Source of the DNA: Actinomycetes bacterium
Lineage (GTDB): Bacteria > Actinomycetota > Actinomycetes > S36-B12
Direction: 5' to 3'
NCBI GenBank assembly: GCA_024639145.1
Contig: JAHEIZ010000090.1
Span: 1-64,000 of the forward strand
Length of the DNA stretch: 64,000 nt
Position numbers and translations under genes: made by a program. Below, piece by piece: positions 1 through 7,645 of this stretch. How positions within the stretch are numbered: the first letter of the stretch is position 1; every line of letters starts with the position of its first letter. The notes below the pieces were generated by a model. That model did not search any database. It was given only the letters and a program-made list of their open reading frames with translations, and was not told the origin of the DNA.

Positions 1-207
1 ACCGCCCCGTGGGACTGACCTGCCAGCACTGCCTCGACGATGACCCGATTCTTCGACATCCGGCAAGGGTTAACGATGTCCCGGGACAGGGGTTAACTAA
101 GTCGTGAAACACGGCACTGTCCCCGCTACTTTCCAAGGGTTCAGACCCCCCATTTTATGGGGGGTCTGTCCTATTTTCACCAGATTTTCTGCACCCCCCG
201 ACAGGGG

Positions 208-240
208 AAAGTAGGCGGAAAGTGGGCGATAAGTAGGCGC
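208..240. repeat. Three tandem 11-bp iteron-like repeats
   Basis: Three adjacent 11-bp units: AAAGTAGGCGG (208-218), AAAGTGGGCGA (219-229) and TAAGTAGGCGC (230-240). The common core is AAGTRGGCG. A period near one helical turn puts the three sites on the same DNA face, as in replication iterons or arm-type sites of integrases. They lie about 320 bp before the HTH/integrase operon. Their function is inferred only from form and position. Confidence 0.55.
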
Positions 241-480
241 CAACAGGGGCCACTGCGGACCCCCGGATCACCCTCGAAGAACCCCCTGGCCACGAGGCTG
301 AAGACTCACCTGGCCCCCCTTGCTGGACCCCCGAGGGGACCAGCCCCGGCCACGGTGAACCACCTGGCCCCCCTATCTCGCACCCGAGCGCCTCCTGGCG
401 CGGACCGGCATCCGTACCCGTCCGTCCACACACCAGGAGAACTCATGAACACACACACCCGCTACCCCCACTGCTCGCTC

Positions 481-512
481 AATGCGAGGTACCGAGCACC
501 CAACGCCGTTGA
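481..512 (+). promoter_or_regulatory. Element-wide bipartite promoter motif, copy a
   Basis: AATGCGAGGTACC is followed by CGTTGA with 17 bp between GAGG and CGTTGA. The second box ends 46 nt before the ATG at 559. It is one of seven copies in the window (others at 3852, 6851, 10425, 29598, 29652 and 41280). Its position inside a longer open frame argues that the downstream gene starts at 559, not further upstream. Confidence 0.65.
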
Positions 513-558
513 TCTAGTAGCGCGCACTCTCACCGCGCGCGCGAAGGAGGCCAGCGTC

Positions 559-936
559 ATGACCATGATCGCCGTCGACATCACCGCAGAGCTCGGACGC
601 CACGAGGCAGCCGAAGCCTGCAACGTCAGCCTGACCACGATCAAGCGGCGCCTGAAGTCCGGCGCCTTCCCCCACGCCCGTCAGGTGGGTCTGGACCGCG
701 CCTGGGTCATCCCTGTGCGAGATCTCGCCGATGCCGGCCTCCTGCCTGCGAACGCGCTCGCCCTGCCCGCGATGCCCGCAGGAAGCGATGCGGCTCCCCG
801 AATTGTCGGGGCACCAGGACAGGCGCAATTCGCCGAGGCAACTGCAGAAATTCGCGGACTGCGGGAGGCACTGGCTGCGGCAAAGGACGAAATTGCCTTC
901 CTGCGCCAGATCGTGACCGGAAGCAGGGCAGCCTGA
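559..936 (+). CDS. Small HTH DNA-binding protein (excisionase-like), 125 aa
   Basis: The N-terminal part (about residues 12-60) reads as a MerR/excisionase-type helix-turn-helix with a short wing, including TTIKRRLKSGAFPHA. After a Pro/Ala linker comes a C-terminal coiled coil (about residues 90-122, EIRGLREALAAAKDEIAFLR) that would allow dimerisation. The start at 559 is chosen because AAGGAGG lies 8-9 nt upstream and because promoter motif a sits 46 nt before it. Longer in-frame starts at 157 or 445 would place that motif inside the gene. The stop overlaps the ATG of the integrase (TGATG), so the two are probably translationally coupled. By context it is likely the excisionase or recombination-directionality factor of the element, or a repressor of its integrase. 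This is inferred from fold and position, not from a recognised family name. Confidence 0.7.
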   Translation: MTMIAVDITAELGRHEAAEACNVSLTTIKRRLKSGAFPHARQVGLDRAWVIPVRDLADAGLLPANALALPAMPAGSDAAPRIVGAPGQAQFAEATAEIRGLREALAAAKDEIAFLRQIVTGSRAA

Positions 937-2990
937 TGGGCCGCGCGTTGACCGGATCGGTCGTGTCCCGACCTGGAGGCCGGTTCCAGGCATCCATTCG
1001 CGTCGCGCCAGGAAACCCGGCACGCCACTACGAACTGTTCGACACCAAGGCCCAAGCCACCGCCTGGTGCGCACTGGCAGCATCCAATCTCGCCGAAGGT
1101 CTTCCCTTGCCTTCCCGGGACGTCGTCTTGGGCAAGAGCGATCCTTCGCGAACTGCACGCCCGAAGTCGCAAACAGTCGTCGCCCCTCAGCCTCGAGTGC
1201 GACTCACCGTCGAACAGGTAACCGACGCGTGGTTTCACGAGGTCTACATCGACGGGCGCAGCGGGGGAGCGGACAGGGCGAACACCGTCCGCGCGATGCT
1301 CAACAGGCGCGTAGCGCCCTTCCTGCAGCCGATATTCGACAAAGGCCGGCCAATGACGAGGGAGGAATACCGCACCTACCTCGGTGACTTGGGTCGTCCA
1401 TCCGATGTCCATGTGCCACAACGGCGTGGGCCCCGCACGGCCGAAGGCCTAAGTCAGGACACCTTGTCCGACGTTCGTCGATGCCTTGACGCAGTAATCA
1501 AACTGGGCATGGCCACCGCTGGCTGGGAGGTGCCATTCGACGTCGCCGACGTGCGCACACCACGTTCCCGACGCAAGGCTTCGCCCAAAGCGGCGAGCCT
1601 GAGCCTCACCGAAGTGGCACAGATCGCCGAGCACATGCACGCCGTGCATCAAGTGACCTTATGGACCTGTCGCATCCTCACTCTTCGCCTTGGCGAGGCC
1701 TACGGAATGCGGGTGGGGGATCTCATGCCGCTCGGAGACGGTTCCGGCCGAGGGCTCCTGTGGCTGCACGCCCAAGGTGGCCGGAAGTTCCATGAGTTCG
1801 ACGGCGATGAGGTTGTGCGCACCAACTTCAAGGAGGGCATGAAGCATGCCTACAGCGAACGGATGCAACTCGTGCCGGATCCGCTCATGCGGCTCTACGA
1901 CCATGTGATCGATGTGTTTCACACGGATCCCCTGTCGGGACGGGTCGACCAGACGGCGCGGCTGGTCCCGGCCATGGTTGTCGGAGACGCAGGAGGTCAG
2001 GAGACCTTTCGACTTGCACTCAAGAGTGCGGCGAAAGCGGCGGGAGTGTCGACTGTGACGATAAACGGCTTTGACCGTCAGGAATTACGGCTTCCCAATC
2101 CAAAGGATTTGCGAGCGTCAGCAGTCACGGACTTGGAATGGGTGCCTGGGCTGGATCCCACGGCCCTGCGCCGTTTTGCCGGACATGCACCTGGAACTGA
2201 CGTGCATGCCCTTCATTACGTCGCCGACCAACCGTTCAACGAGAAGATTGTCCAGGTCTGCCAGGCCATGGAAAACCTGATCATGCGCGCCCTACCGAAC
2301 GGCCTGATGGTCCCGACGGTTCGCAAATGCACCACGGGCTCTCAACCTCTGCTGCAAGTCCGAGCCGACGACATTGAGACGCGGTTGAGGCAGCACGGGT
2401 GGCTGTTGATGGAGGCGGATGCCCTTGGGGATCCATGGCTGACCATTGACGAAGTCGCTGAGCTTCTTGGCCAGGCGCCCACCACCATCCGGCGATGGAC
2501 GAGGGAGGGGCGCATTCACGCTTCCCCGGGAAATGCTCGAGGCGGAACACATCGCGGACACAAGATCCGTCGCAGTGCCGCACTCGCCTTCGCTGAGCTC
2601 GATGATCAGCGGGTTTCCCTGGCCGATCTTGAGGAGAGAACGGGCGTCAGTTACCACCGCCTGTATAACTGGATTCGTCGATTTGATTTGTCTGTCGAGC
2701 CTGGGGGAGAACGTCTGCTCTTTCTTCCGCCCGAAACCGTGACTGAGATCGAGCGACTCATAGCTCTGGAGACTGGACTTCAGAAAGTCGGGATGTCCTT
2801 TGCCGAAGCTGCGACCAAGTTGGGGGTGCAGTCACGCACCATCGATTCCCGCGCGCGGATGGGCACACTTGACGAACTTCCAAATTGCGGTCCAGACGGG
2901 ACGCGCTATGTCAGTAGGAAGAGCGTGCAACGGGCGATCGCTCAGCCTGAGTTGATGACCCGTCGTCGACCAAAGCGCCGAGGGAGGTGA
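936..2990 (+). CDS. Tyrosine recombinase (integrase) with C-terminal HTH modules, 684 aa
   Basis: A site-specific recombinase that would integrate and excise the element. Residues 1-60 resemble an arm-binding integrase N-terminus. A SAM-like core-binding domain follows at about 90-200, then the catalytic domain at about 215-445. Candidate catalytic residues are Arg251 (TLRLGEAYG), Arg393 in PKDLRAS (the usual H-x-x-R appears as K-x-x-R), His417 in RRFAGHAPG and the nucleophile Tyr428 in ALHYV. At 684 aa it is much longer than the usual 350-450. Beyond the catalytic domain are about 240 residues with at least two or three winged/MerR-like HTH segments (near 500-545, 555-600 and 620-650; e.g. 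LTIDEVAELLGQAPTTIRRW). It is coupled to the upstream HTH gene by a 1-nt overlap. The extra HTHs may bind arm sites or autoregulate. Identity as a tyrosine recombinase is fairly sure; the role of the C-terminus is not. Confidence 0.8.
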   Translation: MGRALTGSVVSRPGGRFQASIRVAPGNPARHYELFDTKAQATAWCALAASNLAEGLPLPSRDVVLGKSDPSRTARPKSQTVVAPQPRVRLTVEQVTDAWFHEVYIDGRSGGADRANTVRAMLNRRVAPFLQPIFDKGRPMTREEYRTYLGDLGRPSDVHVPQRRGPRTAEGLSQDTLSDVRRCLDAVIKLGMATAGWEVPFDVADVRTPRSRRKASPKAASLSLTEVAQIAEHMHAVHQVTLWTCRILTLRLGEAYGMRVGDLMPLGDGSGRGLLWLHAQGGRKFHEFDGDEVVRTNFKEGMKHAYSERMQLVPDPLMRLYDHVIDVFHTDPLSGRVDQTARLVPAMVVGDAGGQETFRLALKSAAKAAGVSTVTINGFDRQELRLPNPKDLRASAVTDLEWVPGLDPTALRRFAGHAPGTDVHALHYVADQPFNEKIVQVCQAMENLIMRALPNGLMVPTVRKCTTGSQPLLQVRADDIETRLRQHGWLLMEADALGDPWLTIDEVAELLGQAPTTIRRWTREGRIHASPGNARGGTHRGHKIRRSAALAFAELDDQRVSLADLEERTGVSYHRLYNWIRRFDLSVEPGGERLLFLPPETVTEIERLIALETGLQKVGMSFAEAATKLGVQSRTIDSRARMGTLDELPNCGPDGTRYVSRKSVQRAIAQPELMTRRRPKRRGR

Positions 2991-3032
2991 ACTTGTGTGG
3001 GAGGTCCGGCACTCACCGCTCCTCTACAACTC

Positions 3033-3809
3033 CTATCCCGCAAGGCGCAAAGAGTTGGCACGCAGCGGCTCGATGGAAAGTGTGCTGGCAATGCCCGCAC
3101 GGGTGCGCGTGAGCTCGGCATGTTCGCGAGCGGCTTCACCCATGGCCCTCTTGCCGGACAACACGAATTCAATGCGCTGCTCGAGCAACGCAGCAGAAGG
3201 CGGATCCGCATCCATGCGGTCCATCCAGAGCAGCGCGTGCACTTTCGGGGAAGGGCTTACTACCCGAGGTGCGAGCGACGGATCGTTCGAGTAGACAAGC
3301 GGATCGGTTCCCTCTTCGGTTCGCATGGCGGATAGGGCAACTCGATGTGCATGATCGCGGACGAGCTGCCGTGTGGGTACCCGGTTTTGCATGCGCAGGC
3401 TGACGATGCAGTCGTAGACCTGTGCCTGCTCGAGGGTGAAGTTCGGTGCAGCGCCCGAGTTGAGGAGCTGGTCGCAGGCCTGGGCCTCGGTGCTGGAGAC
3501 GAATTGCAGGACTCGCTCGGCTTCATCAATGCTCACTTGGTGTTGGCGTGCGTAGGAGATGGGGTCGATGGTGATACCGGCGGGAGTCGCGTCTTCGATA
3601 GGCCAGCGCAACACGTCGTAGAGAAGTGCGTCGCCTTCGGCTATGAGCTCTGCTTGCGGATAGGTGGCCCGATTCTCTGCGGCGGCGAGTAGGGCGTTGG
3701 CGAGTTTTTCGAATTGAAGGTCATGGCTGGACGTGATCGCTTGGGCGAGTTCGTTCTGGTCGCAGTGTGCGAGGGCGGCGACGATGTCGCGGGGGCTGAT
3801 AGTTCTCAC
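3033..3809 (-). CDS. Hypothetical protein, 258 aa
   Basis: I do not recognise the family. The protein is soluble, mostly helical and Ala/Leu/Arg-rich, with no signal peptide or membrane segment. Its first half (MRTISPRDIVAALAHCDQNE onward) reads like a helical repeat or regulator-type fold. It converges on the integrase gene with a 43-bp gap and is the only gene read from promoter motif b, whose second box lies 42 nt before its ATG. A GGAGG-like ribosome site lies just before the start. Because it carries the element's shared promoter it probably belongs to the transfer/maintenance regulon, but no function can be assigned. Confidence 0.65.
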   Translation of the reverse strand: MRTISPRDIVAALAHCDQNELAQAITSSHDLQFEKLANALLAAAENRATYPQAELIAEGDALLYDVLRWPIEDATPAGITIDPISYARQHQVSIDEAERVLQFVSSTEAQACDQLLNSGAAPNFTLEQAQVYDCIVSLRMQNRVPTRQLVRDHAHRVALSAMRTEEGTDPLVYSNDPSLAPRVVSPSPKVHALLWMDRMDADPPSAALLEQRIEFVLSGKRAMGEAAREHAELTRTRAGIASTLSIEPLRANSLRLAG

Positions 3810-3851
3810 GGTTTCCTCCAGGGTGGCGTCGTGACAAGGACTTCTGTCTTG

Positions 3852-3884
3852 TCAACGGCGCCACCCCTTTGGTACCTCGCATTT
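3852..3884 (-). promoter_or_regulatory. Element-wide bipartite promoter motif, copy b
   Basis: Read on the minus strand: AAATGCGAGGTACC, then CGTTGA 17 bp after GAGG. The second box ends 42 nt before the start of the 3033-3809 gene. Its upstream edge touches the stop codon of the next gene (3883). Confidence 0.7.
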
Positions 3885-4722
3885 ACGACGCCAGCAGGCA
3901 TACCCCCCAACGGTCTGGAGGTGTCAGTGCCGCTCGTGGGGCTTGGCTGCGGGTTGAGCGGATCGAGTCCCGGATGACGTCTGGGTCTTGGAGGAGCCAG
4001 GGCGCTACGCGCATCTTGCGAACTATTTCGACCATGCGGCGCTCTTGGCGGGCGGGTGGTCGAATTTCTAGGTTGCGCCAGTGGGCGATATTGCTGGGCG
4101 AGGTGGTGATGTAGTTAATGACGTCTTCTCCCCACCCCCATTCATGCAACACCGGCACGAGGTGCGGCCACGATGTCGGGCCGCGGAGGTCGACCCGCAG
4201 CAGGTCGAACTGTGTGGGACATCCGGGGCACCGTTGCGTGACACCGAAGCACGCGGCGAGGCGCTCGAGTCCTTCTTCAATTCCTGGGTGCACGGATCTA
4301 CCTGGTCGGCGGCGAGGTAACGCCAGCATCTCCATGTGCTGGAGGGACCAGCCGAGGTCCTCGAGTAGGTCCAACAGTCCGTAGGTAGGGCTGAACACTG
4401 ACACCTTGTGCTCAAGGGCGGTCAGATCCCCGTCGTCGGTCAGTGGGATTTCCCGCTTGAATCTGCCCGCCATGTCTCTGGCGTCTCGGGCCGCATTTGC
4501 TGCGGCCCGAGACAAGAGAGCGGGGGGATTGGCGTGGGTGCCAAGCCGGTCACGAAGTGCCCCGCCGGGGCGAAGCTTCTCGGTGAGTTGCAGTAGCACG
4601 TCGCCGGCGATGTCCTCGTCACGTCTGGCAGCAGCACGCGCTAGTTGCAGTAGAGCTTGGGCTGCTTCGGGGCTGTGTAGGTCGGGATCTGTAGCGATGC
4701 GCATCAGTTCGTCGTCTTTCAT
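3883..4722 (-). CDS. Hypothetical protein, possibly a divergent sigma-factor-like regulator, 279 aa
   Basis: No clear family match. Residues about 20-95 alternate helices in a pattern like sigma-70 region 2: an acidic helix with RDEDIAGDVLLQLTEKL, then PALLSRAAANAARDARD followed by a basic stretch. Between about 185 and 225 is an HTH-like segment (EDVINYITTSPSNIAHWRN), so a region-4-like module is possible. A CPGC pair sits near residue 167. A GGAG ribosome site lies about 8 nt before the ATG. It lies 27 bp downstream of the secreted Fn3 gene and is probably cotranscribed with it. Given seven copies of an ECF-like promoter in the element, this is the most plausible encoded partner, but the similarity is weak and it may be an unrelated helical protein. 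Confidence 0.45.
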   Translation of the reverse strand: MKDDELMRIATDPDLHSPEAAQALLQLARAAARRDEDIAGDVLLQLTEKLRPGGALRDRLGTHANPPALLSRAAANAARDARDMAGRFKREIPLTDDGDLTALEHKVSVFSPTYGLLDLLEDLGWSLQHMEMLALPRRRPGRSVHPGIEEGLERLAACFGVTQRCPGCPTQFDLLRVDLRGPTSWPHLVPVLHEWGWGEDVINYITTSPSNIAHWRNLEIRPPARQERRMVEIVRKMRVAPWLLQDPDVIRDSIRSTRSQAPRAALTPPDRWGVCLLAS

Positions 4723-4749
4723 GTCTGATCTCCATTCGTTTTCGTGAGA

Positions 4750-5943
4750 TCAGGCCGGGACGATCTGGGCGACCTTGGCGACTGTGGAGATCCACTGCGT
4801 GCCGGTGTCGGTGTAGCCGGCCGGGGTGGTGTCCTTCTTTACCCACTGCGTGCCGTCATCGGTGTAGCCGTTGGGGGCTGCGTCCTTAACCGTGTTGTAG
4901 CGGGTTTCCGAGTGAGTGCCACCTGGGATGGAGCACAGATCACCGCCAGCATTAGGACTACCGCCCCACGGGCACAAGGTCCCCGTGCTCATCGCCTTGT
5001 CTGCTGCGTACACGGTCGCCGGATCTTGGACGCTTACCTGGTACGCCTCTTGGTGATACGTGTATGCGGCCTTCGTGTACGTGTACGACAAAGTCTTGGT
5101 GCACAGGCCGGCAGCTTCGGTGTAGCCGTCCGGGCACACGTAGATCGTGCGCGTGGCCGGTGCCGCAGGCACGGAGGCGGCAGCAGGTGCAGGAGCCGAG
5201 GGTGCTGGAGCTGGCGTGGGCGCAGGTGCGGGTACCGGGTCAGATGCGACCTTGTCGGTCCCGAAAATCTCACCGAGAGTTCGGCTCATTACTGCGGTGG
5301 ATGACTTGCCTGTAGCTGCACTGTTCGCCGGAGTGACCGTGAACGTGTACAGCGCCGTGGGATCGAGGCCTTCGAGCGTCCAGCTCATTGCCGGCGATGT
5401 CGCAGTCACGGCCTTAGTCGACGGCAGCGACCTTCCATCTAATCCCCTGGGAGTGGCAGTGACTTGATACGAGATCTTGCCTTGGGCCTTGGTGAGTTGG
5501 TGTTTCCAAACCAGTGCGACAGAGCCTGCCTGCTCAGTCGTGGACACCGTCAGGCCCCAAGCAGGGCTCGGGGTGGCCACGGGTGTGGCGGTGCCGATTC
5601 GCTTCCCCGCGATCGAGACCGTGTACACCTTCCCGGCCGTTAGCTTGGTGAACACGACCGCCGCACCAGACCTAGGTGCAATCGCCGTGCGTGCCTTTTC
5701 ACCGACCGCCTGCACCGACACGGGCTTACCTGCAGCGCCGCGGACAGTGAGCCCTGACGGCATATCCGCATCGACACCCACCACCAGGGTGCTCGGTGCC
5801 AGTGGCGCTGGCGTCGAGTCTTGGGCGATCAGTGAATTGGCGACCGGACTGGCGCTAGCCATGGGCGCCACCGCGATGCCGGTGGTTACTGCTGCACTGA
5901 TCGTGACCGCGGCCATCCATGCGCGCTTACTGTGTCTACTCAT
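4750..5943 (-). CDS. Secreted protein with Fn3-like domain and Tyr-rich C-terminal repeats, 397 aa
   Basis: The start at 5943 (MSRHSKRAWM...) follows a GGGGAAGAAG ribosome site and gives a classical Sec signal peptide (basic n-region, AAVTISAAVTTGIAVAP core, ASA-type cleavage near residue 31). The mature part has a beta-rich module, a fibronectin type III-like domain (about 145-245), a Pro/Ala linker (about 255-285, PAPAPTPAPAPSAPAPA), then a Cys/Tyr-rich C-terminus. That C-terminus holds a Cys pair (CPDGYTEAAGLCTK), YTYTKAAYTYHQ, and two repeats ending GYTDDGTQW and GYTDTGTQW. No sortase motif or C-terminal anchor is visible, so it is probably secreted or wall-associated. It is divergent from the TetR gene at 6115 and precedes the 3883-4722 gene. 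In a conjugative element a surface adhesion role is possible; this is inference. Confidence 0.65.
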   Translation of the reverse strand: MSRHSKRAWMAAVTISAAVTTGIAVAPMASASPVANSLIAQDSTPAPLAPSTLVVGVDADMPSGLTVRGAAGKPVSVQAVGEKARTAIAPRSGAAVVFTKLTAGKVYTVSIAGKRIGTATPVATPSPAWGLTVSTTEQAGSVALVWKHQLTKAQGKISYQVTATPRGLDGRSLPSTKAVTATSPAMSWTLEGLDPTALYTFTVTPANSAATGKSSTAVMSRTLGEIFGTDKVASDPVPAPAPTPAPAPSAPAPAAASVPAAPATRTIYVCPDGYTEAAGLCTKTLSYTYTKAAYTYHQEAYQVSVQDPATVYAADKAMSTGTLCPWGGSPNAGGDLCSIPGGTHSETRYNTVKDAAPNGYTDDGTQWVKKDTTPAGYTDTGTQWISTVAKVAQIVPA

Positions 5944-6054
5944 TTCTTCTTCCCCGTCCTGAGGGCCGCTCGGCCCTACATCAACTAGAGACAGGTATGC
6001 CGCACTGACACGCATATAAAACGTAGAAATATGTTTATTTACAAACCGCAAATG

Positions 6055-6092
6055 TGTCACTGTTTACCTAAATCTGTGACAGGTATGTACCT
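6055..6092. promoter_or_regulatory. Probable operator region between secreted-protein and TetR genes
   Basis: The 171-bp divergent intergenic region is A+T-rich. It holds an inverted repeat TGTCAC (6055-6060) / GTGACA (6076-6081), the short palindrome AGGTA-TG-TACCT (6081-6092), a further TACCT at 6065-6069, and a 10-bp direct repeat GACAGGTATG (5990-5999 and 6078-6087). TetR regulators usually bind such symmetric sites next to their own genes, so this is the likely operator controlling both directions. Confidence 0.45.
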
Positions 6093-6114
6093 AGTGGGGA
6101 AGTAAGATGAGTTT

Positions 6115-6756
6115 GTGCCTCGTCCCAAAAACGTGCCCGTCAAGGGCGTCCATGCTGGTGGTGCAGCGTGGACGCAGTTGCATTCCTCCATCGCGGCCTA
6201 TGCATTGGATTTCTTGTGTGAGCGCGGGTTCGGCTCCATGACGATTGACGCGCTGGCTGCCTCAAGTGGAATCAACCGACGCACCATCTATCGGCATTAC
6301 CCGACCCTCGGTGACCTCGCCGTTGCCGCGGTCAAGCAAATGCCAGCATTGGACTCTGGGTGGGGAACAACAGGGAGTCCGCGATCGCGATTGGAGTCAG
6401 CTGCGAAGGTCGCATCCGACCACCCTGGGCGGCTGCCGAAACTGCTGGCTACAGCAATCACACATGCCACTGACGAACCTCGACTCATACAGGCTGTCAT
6501 TGACCATGTACTCGCACCACGTCAACGCTCAATCGAGCAGCGCCTTTCCGAAGGAAGGGCAGAAGGCTGGGTGCGTCAAGATGTCGAGGTGTGGCAGGTG
6601 GCTGCGCTGATCAACGGTGTCCTCGTGGAGGAGTCACTAGGTCTCGTAACTTTTCCGAACAAAAGCGCACGTGCAAAAGCACTTGCAGACACGATTTGGC
6701 GCATGATCGCGATCGACCCTTACGGACAAGGCGACCAAGTCGCGGACCAAAGTTGA
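6115..6756 (+). CDS. TetR/AcrR-family transcriptional regulator, 213 aa
   Basis: Residues about 24-70 form the TetR-type HTH: MTIDALAASSGINRRTIYRH, then the YPTLGDL turn typical of the family. The rest is the helical ligand/dimerisation domain (C-terminal part about 75-200). The start is a GTG at 6115 with GGGGAAG upstream. It is divergently transcribed from the secreted Fn3 protein across a region with inverted repeats, so it probably represses that gene and itself. The inducer cannot be predicted. Confidence 0.85.
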   Translation: MPRPKNVPVKGVHAGGAAWTQLHSSIAAYALDFLCERGFGSMTIDALAASSGINRRTIYRHYPTLGDLAVAAVKQMPALDSGWGTTGSPRSRLESAAKVASDHPGRLPKLLATAITHATDEPRLIQAVIDHVLAPRQRSIEQRLSEGRAEGWVRQDVEVWQVAALINGVLVEESLGLVTFPNKSARAKALADTIWRMIAIDPYGQGDQVADQS

Positions 6757-6763
6757 TTCGTGT

Positions 6764-6795
6764 GCTCCTGATTGTCAAACAATCATCAGGTGAGC
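6764..6795 (+). terminator. Imperfect hairpin after the TetR gene
   Basis: CCTGATTGT (6767-6775) pairs with ACAATCATCAGG (6779-6790) around a short CAA loop, with a 3-nt bulge; the stem may extend into the flanking GCTC/GAGC. It starts 8-11 nt after the TetR stop. There is no long T-run, so it may be a weak terminator, as often in actinobacteria, or an mRNA-stabilising end. Confidence 0.4.
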
Positions 6796-6850
6796 TCGAT
6801 TGGTGAGAAGAGTGATAGTCACTGATTCCGGCTACTCAGTTCGGATCGAT

Positions 6851-6882
6851 TGCGAGGTACGAGGACGACTCATGCCGTTGAC
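6851..6882 (+). promoter_or_regulatory. Element-wide bipartite promoter motif, copy g
   Basis: TTGCGAGGTACG, then CGTTGA with an 18-bp gap after GAGG. The second box (6877-6882) lies 72 nt before the ATG of the pentapeptide-repeat gene. This is the most diverged copy in the first box (one T for A before TGCGAGG; GTACG for GTACC). Confidence 0.6.
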
Positions 6883-6954
6883 CTAAGTAGAGGCGCCCTC
6901 GTGAATCGAGAAGCGTCCGTGGAGTATTTCCGCATCGACCTTGGAGGCTTGGGC

Positions 6955-7635
6955 ATGACTGACGGTTTCGATCCCGCGCCGGACACGCACGCGAATAATT
7001 TCGCTAGTGGGGATCTCACTGATGCTCGGTTCGTCCGAGCCGAGCTTGTTGGGGCTGACTTTCGGGGGGCCCGACTCGATGGCGCAGATTTCACCGGCGC
7101 GAACCTCCAAGGGGCGAACTTTGCGGGCGCAGATCTCGACGGCGCGGTCCTTTGCGGAGCGGACTTGTCGGGAGCGAACCTGTCTGGAGCGAACCTCGGG
7201 CTTGCCACCTTGGATCGGGCAGATCTTTCACGGGCGAACCTGTCTGGAGCGAACCTGACCCAAGCGAGCTTCATCGGGGCCCGGCTCACGGATGTGAACC
7301 TCTCGGGCGTGGATGCTCGTTCGGCGTCCTTCCTGGGAAGCCAAATGTTTCGCACGAACTTCTCGAACGCCAACGTCGCGGATGCGGAATTTGCTGGCGC
7401 CGATCTCACAGGGGTCGACTTCACCGAGACGGCAGGTGCCGCAATTGCGGTATTCCATGCACGCAACGCCATGCATTTCACCACCGGAAAGGTCCTGGAG
7501 TCGATTGCCCGAGACCAGGGAATCGAGGGATACGCAACTGAGCTTGAACCTGAACTGCAGCTTGCACGTCACCATGGCCTCGACGCGACCGCCCCTTCAA
7601 CCACGCAACGCCCTTCTTCGATCTCGTGGTCGTAA
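6955..7635 (+). CDS. Pentapeptide-repeat protein, 226 aa
   Basis: Residues about 15-160 are nearly unbroken pentapeptide repeats of the A(D/N)LXX type (GADFRGARLDGADFTGANLQ and so on), which fold as a right-handed quadrilateral beta-helix resembling B-form DNA. The last 60 residues are non-repetitive and helical. The start at 6955 has GGAGG 7 nt upstream; the longer open frame before it lacks a ribosome site and would include promoter motif g. Family members such as Qnr/MfpA bind DNA gyrase as DNA mimics. Next to an antirestriction gene on a mobile element, protection of entering DNA or gyrase modulation is possible, but the family is broad and no specific function is proven by sequence. Confidence 0.8.
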   Translation: MTDGFDPAPDTHANNFASGDLTDARFVRAELVGADFRGARLDGADFTGANLQGANFAGADLDGAVLCGADLSGANLSGANLGLATLDRADLSRANLSGANLTQASFIGARLTDVNLSGVDARSASFLGSQMFRTNFSNANVADAEFAGADLTGVDFTETAGAAIAVFHARNAMHFTTGKVLESIARDQGIEGYATELEPELQLARHHGLDATAPSTTQRPSSISWS

Positions 7636-7645
7636 ACAGGCTGCA

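Larger units (their letters stand above)
1..558. other. Left-end non-coding region of the element
   Basis: No convincing gene is seen before the HTH gene at 559. An open frame from 157 runs in phase into that gene, but its first part is Pro/Arg-rich and lacks a good ribosome site. Visible structure: two copies of GGGTTAAC (67-74 and 90-97) on either side of the perfect 12-bp palindrome TGTCCCGGGACA (77-88); three 11-bp direct repeats (208-240, listed separately); and a 14-bp direct repeat CACCTGGCCCCCCT at 307-320 and 361-374. The position next to an excisionase/integrase pair suggests recombinase or excisionase binding sites or an attachment site. That is inference; the outer att repeat cannot be identified inside the window. 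Confidence 0.5.

Noticed and set aside
1-130. Truncated insertion sequence at the left window edge
   Set aside because: The palindrome and GGGTTAAC repeats look IS-end-like, but no transposase motif can be read in the available bases.
157-558. N-terminal extension of the first HTH protein to position 157 or 445
   Set aside because: It would bury promoter motif a in the coding sequence; the AAGGAGG-preceded ATG at 559 is a better start.
5944-6060. 39-residue N-terminal extension of the secreted Fn3 protein
   Set aside because: The extension precedes a perfect signal peptide starting at 5943, which has its own ribosome site.
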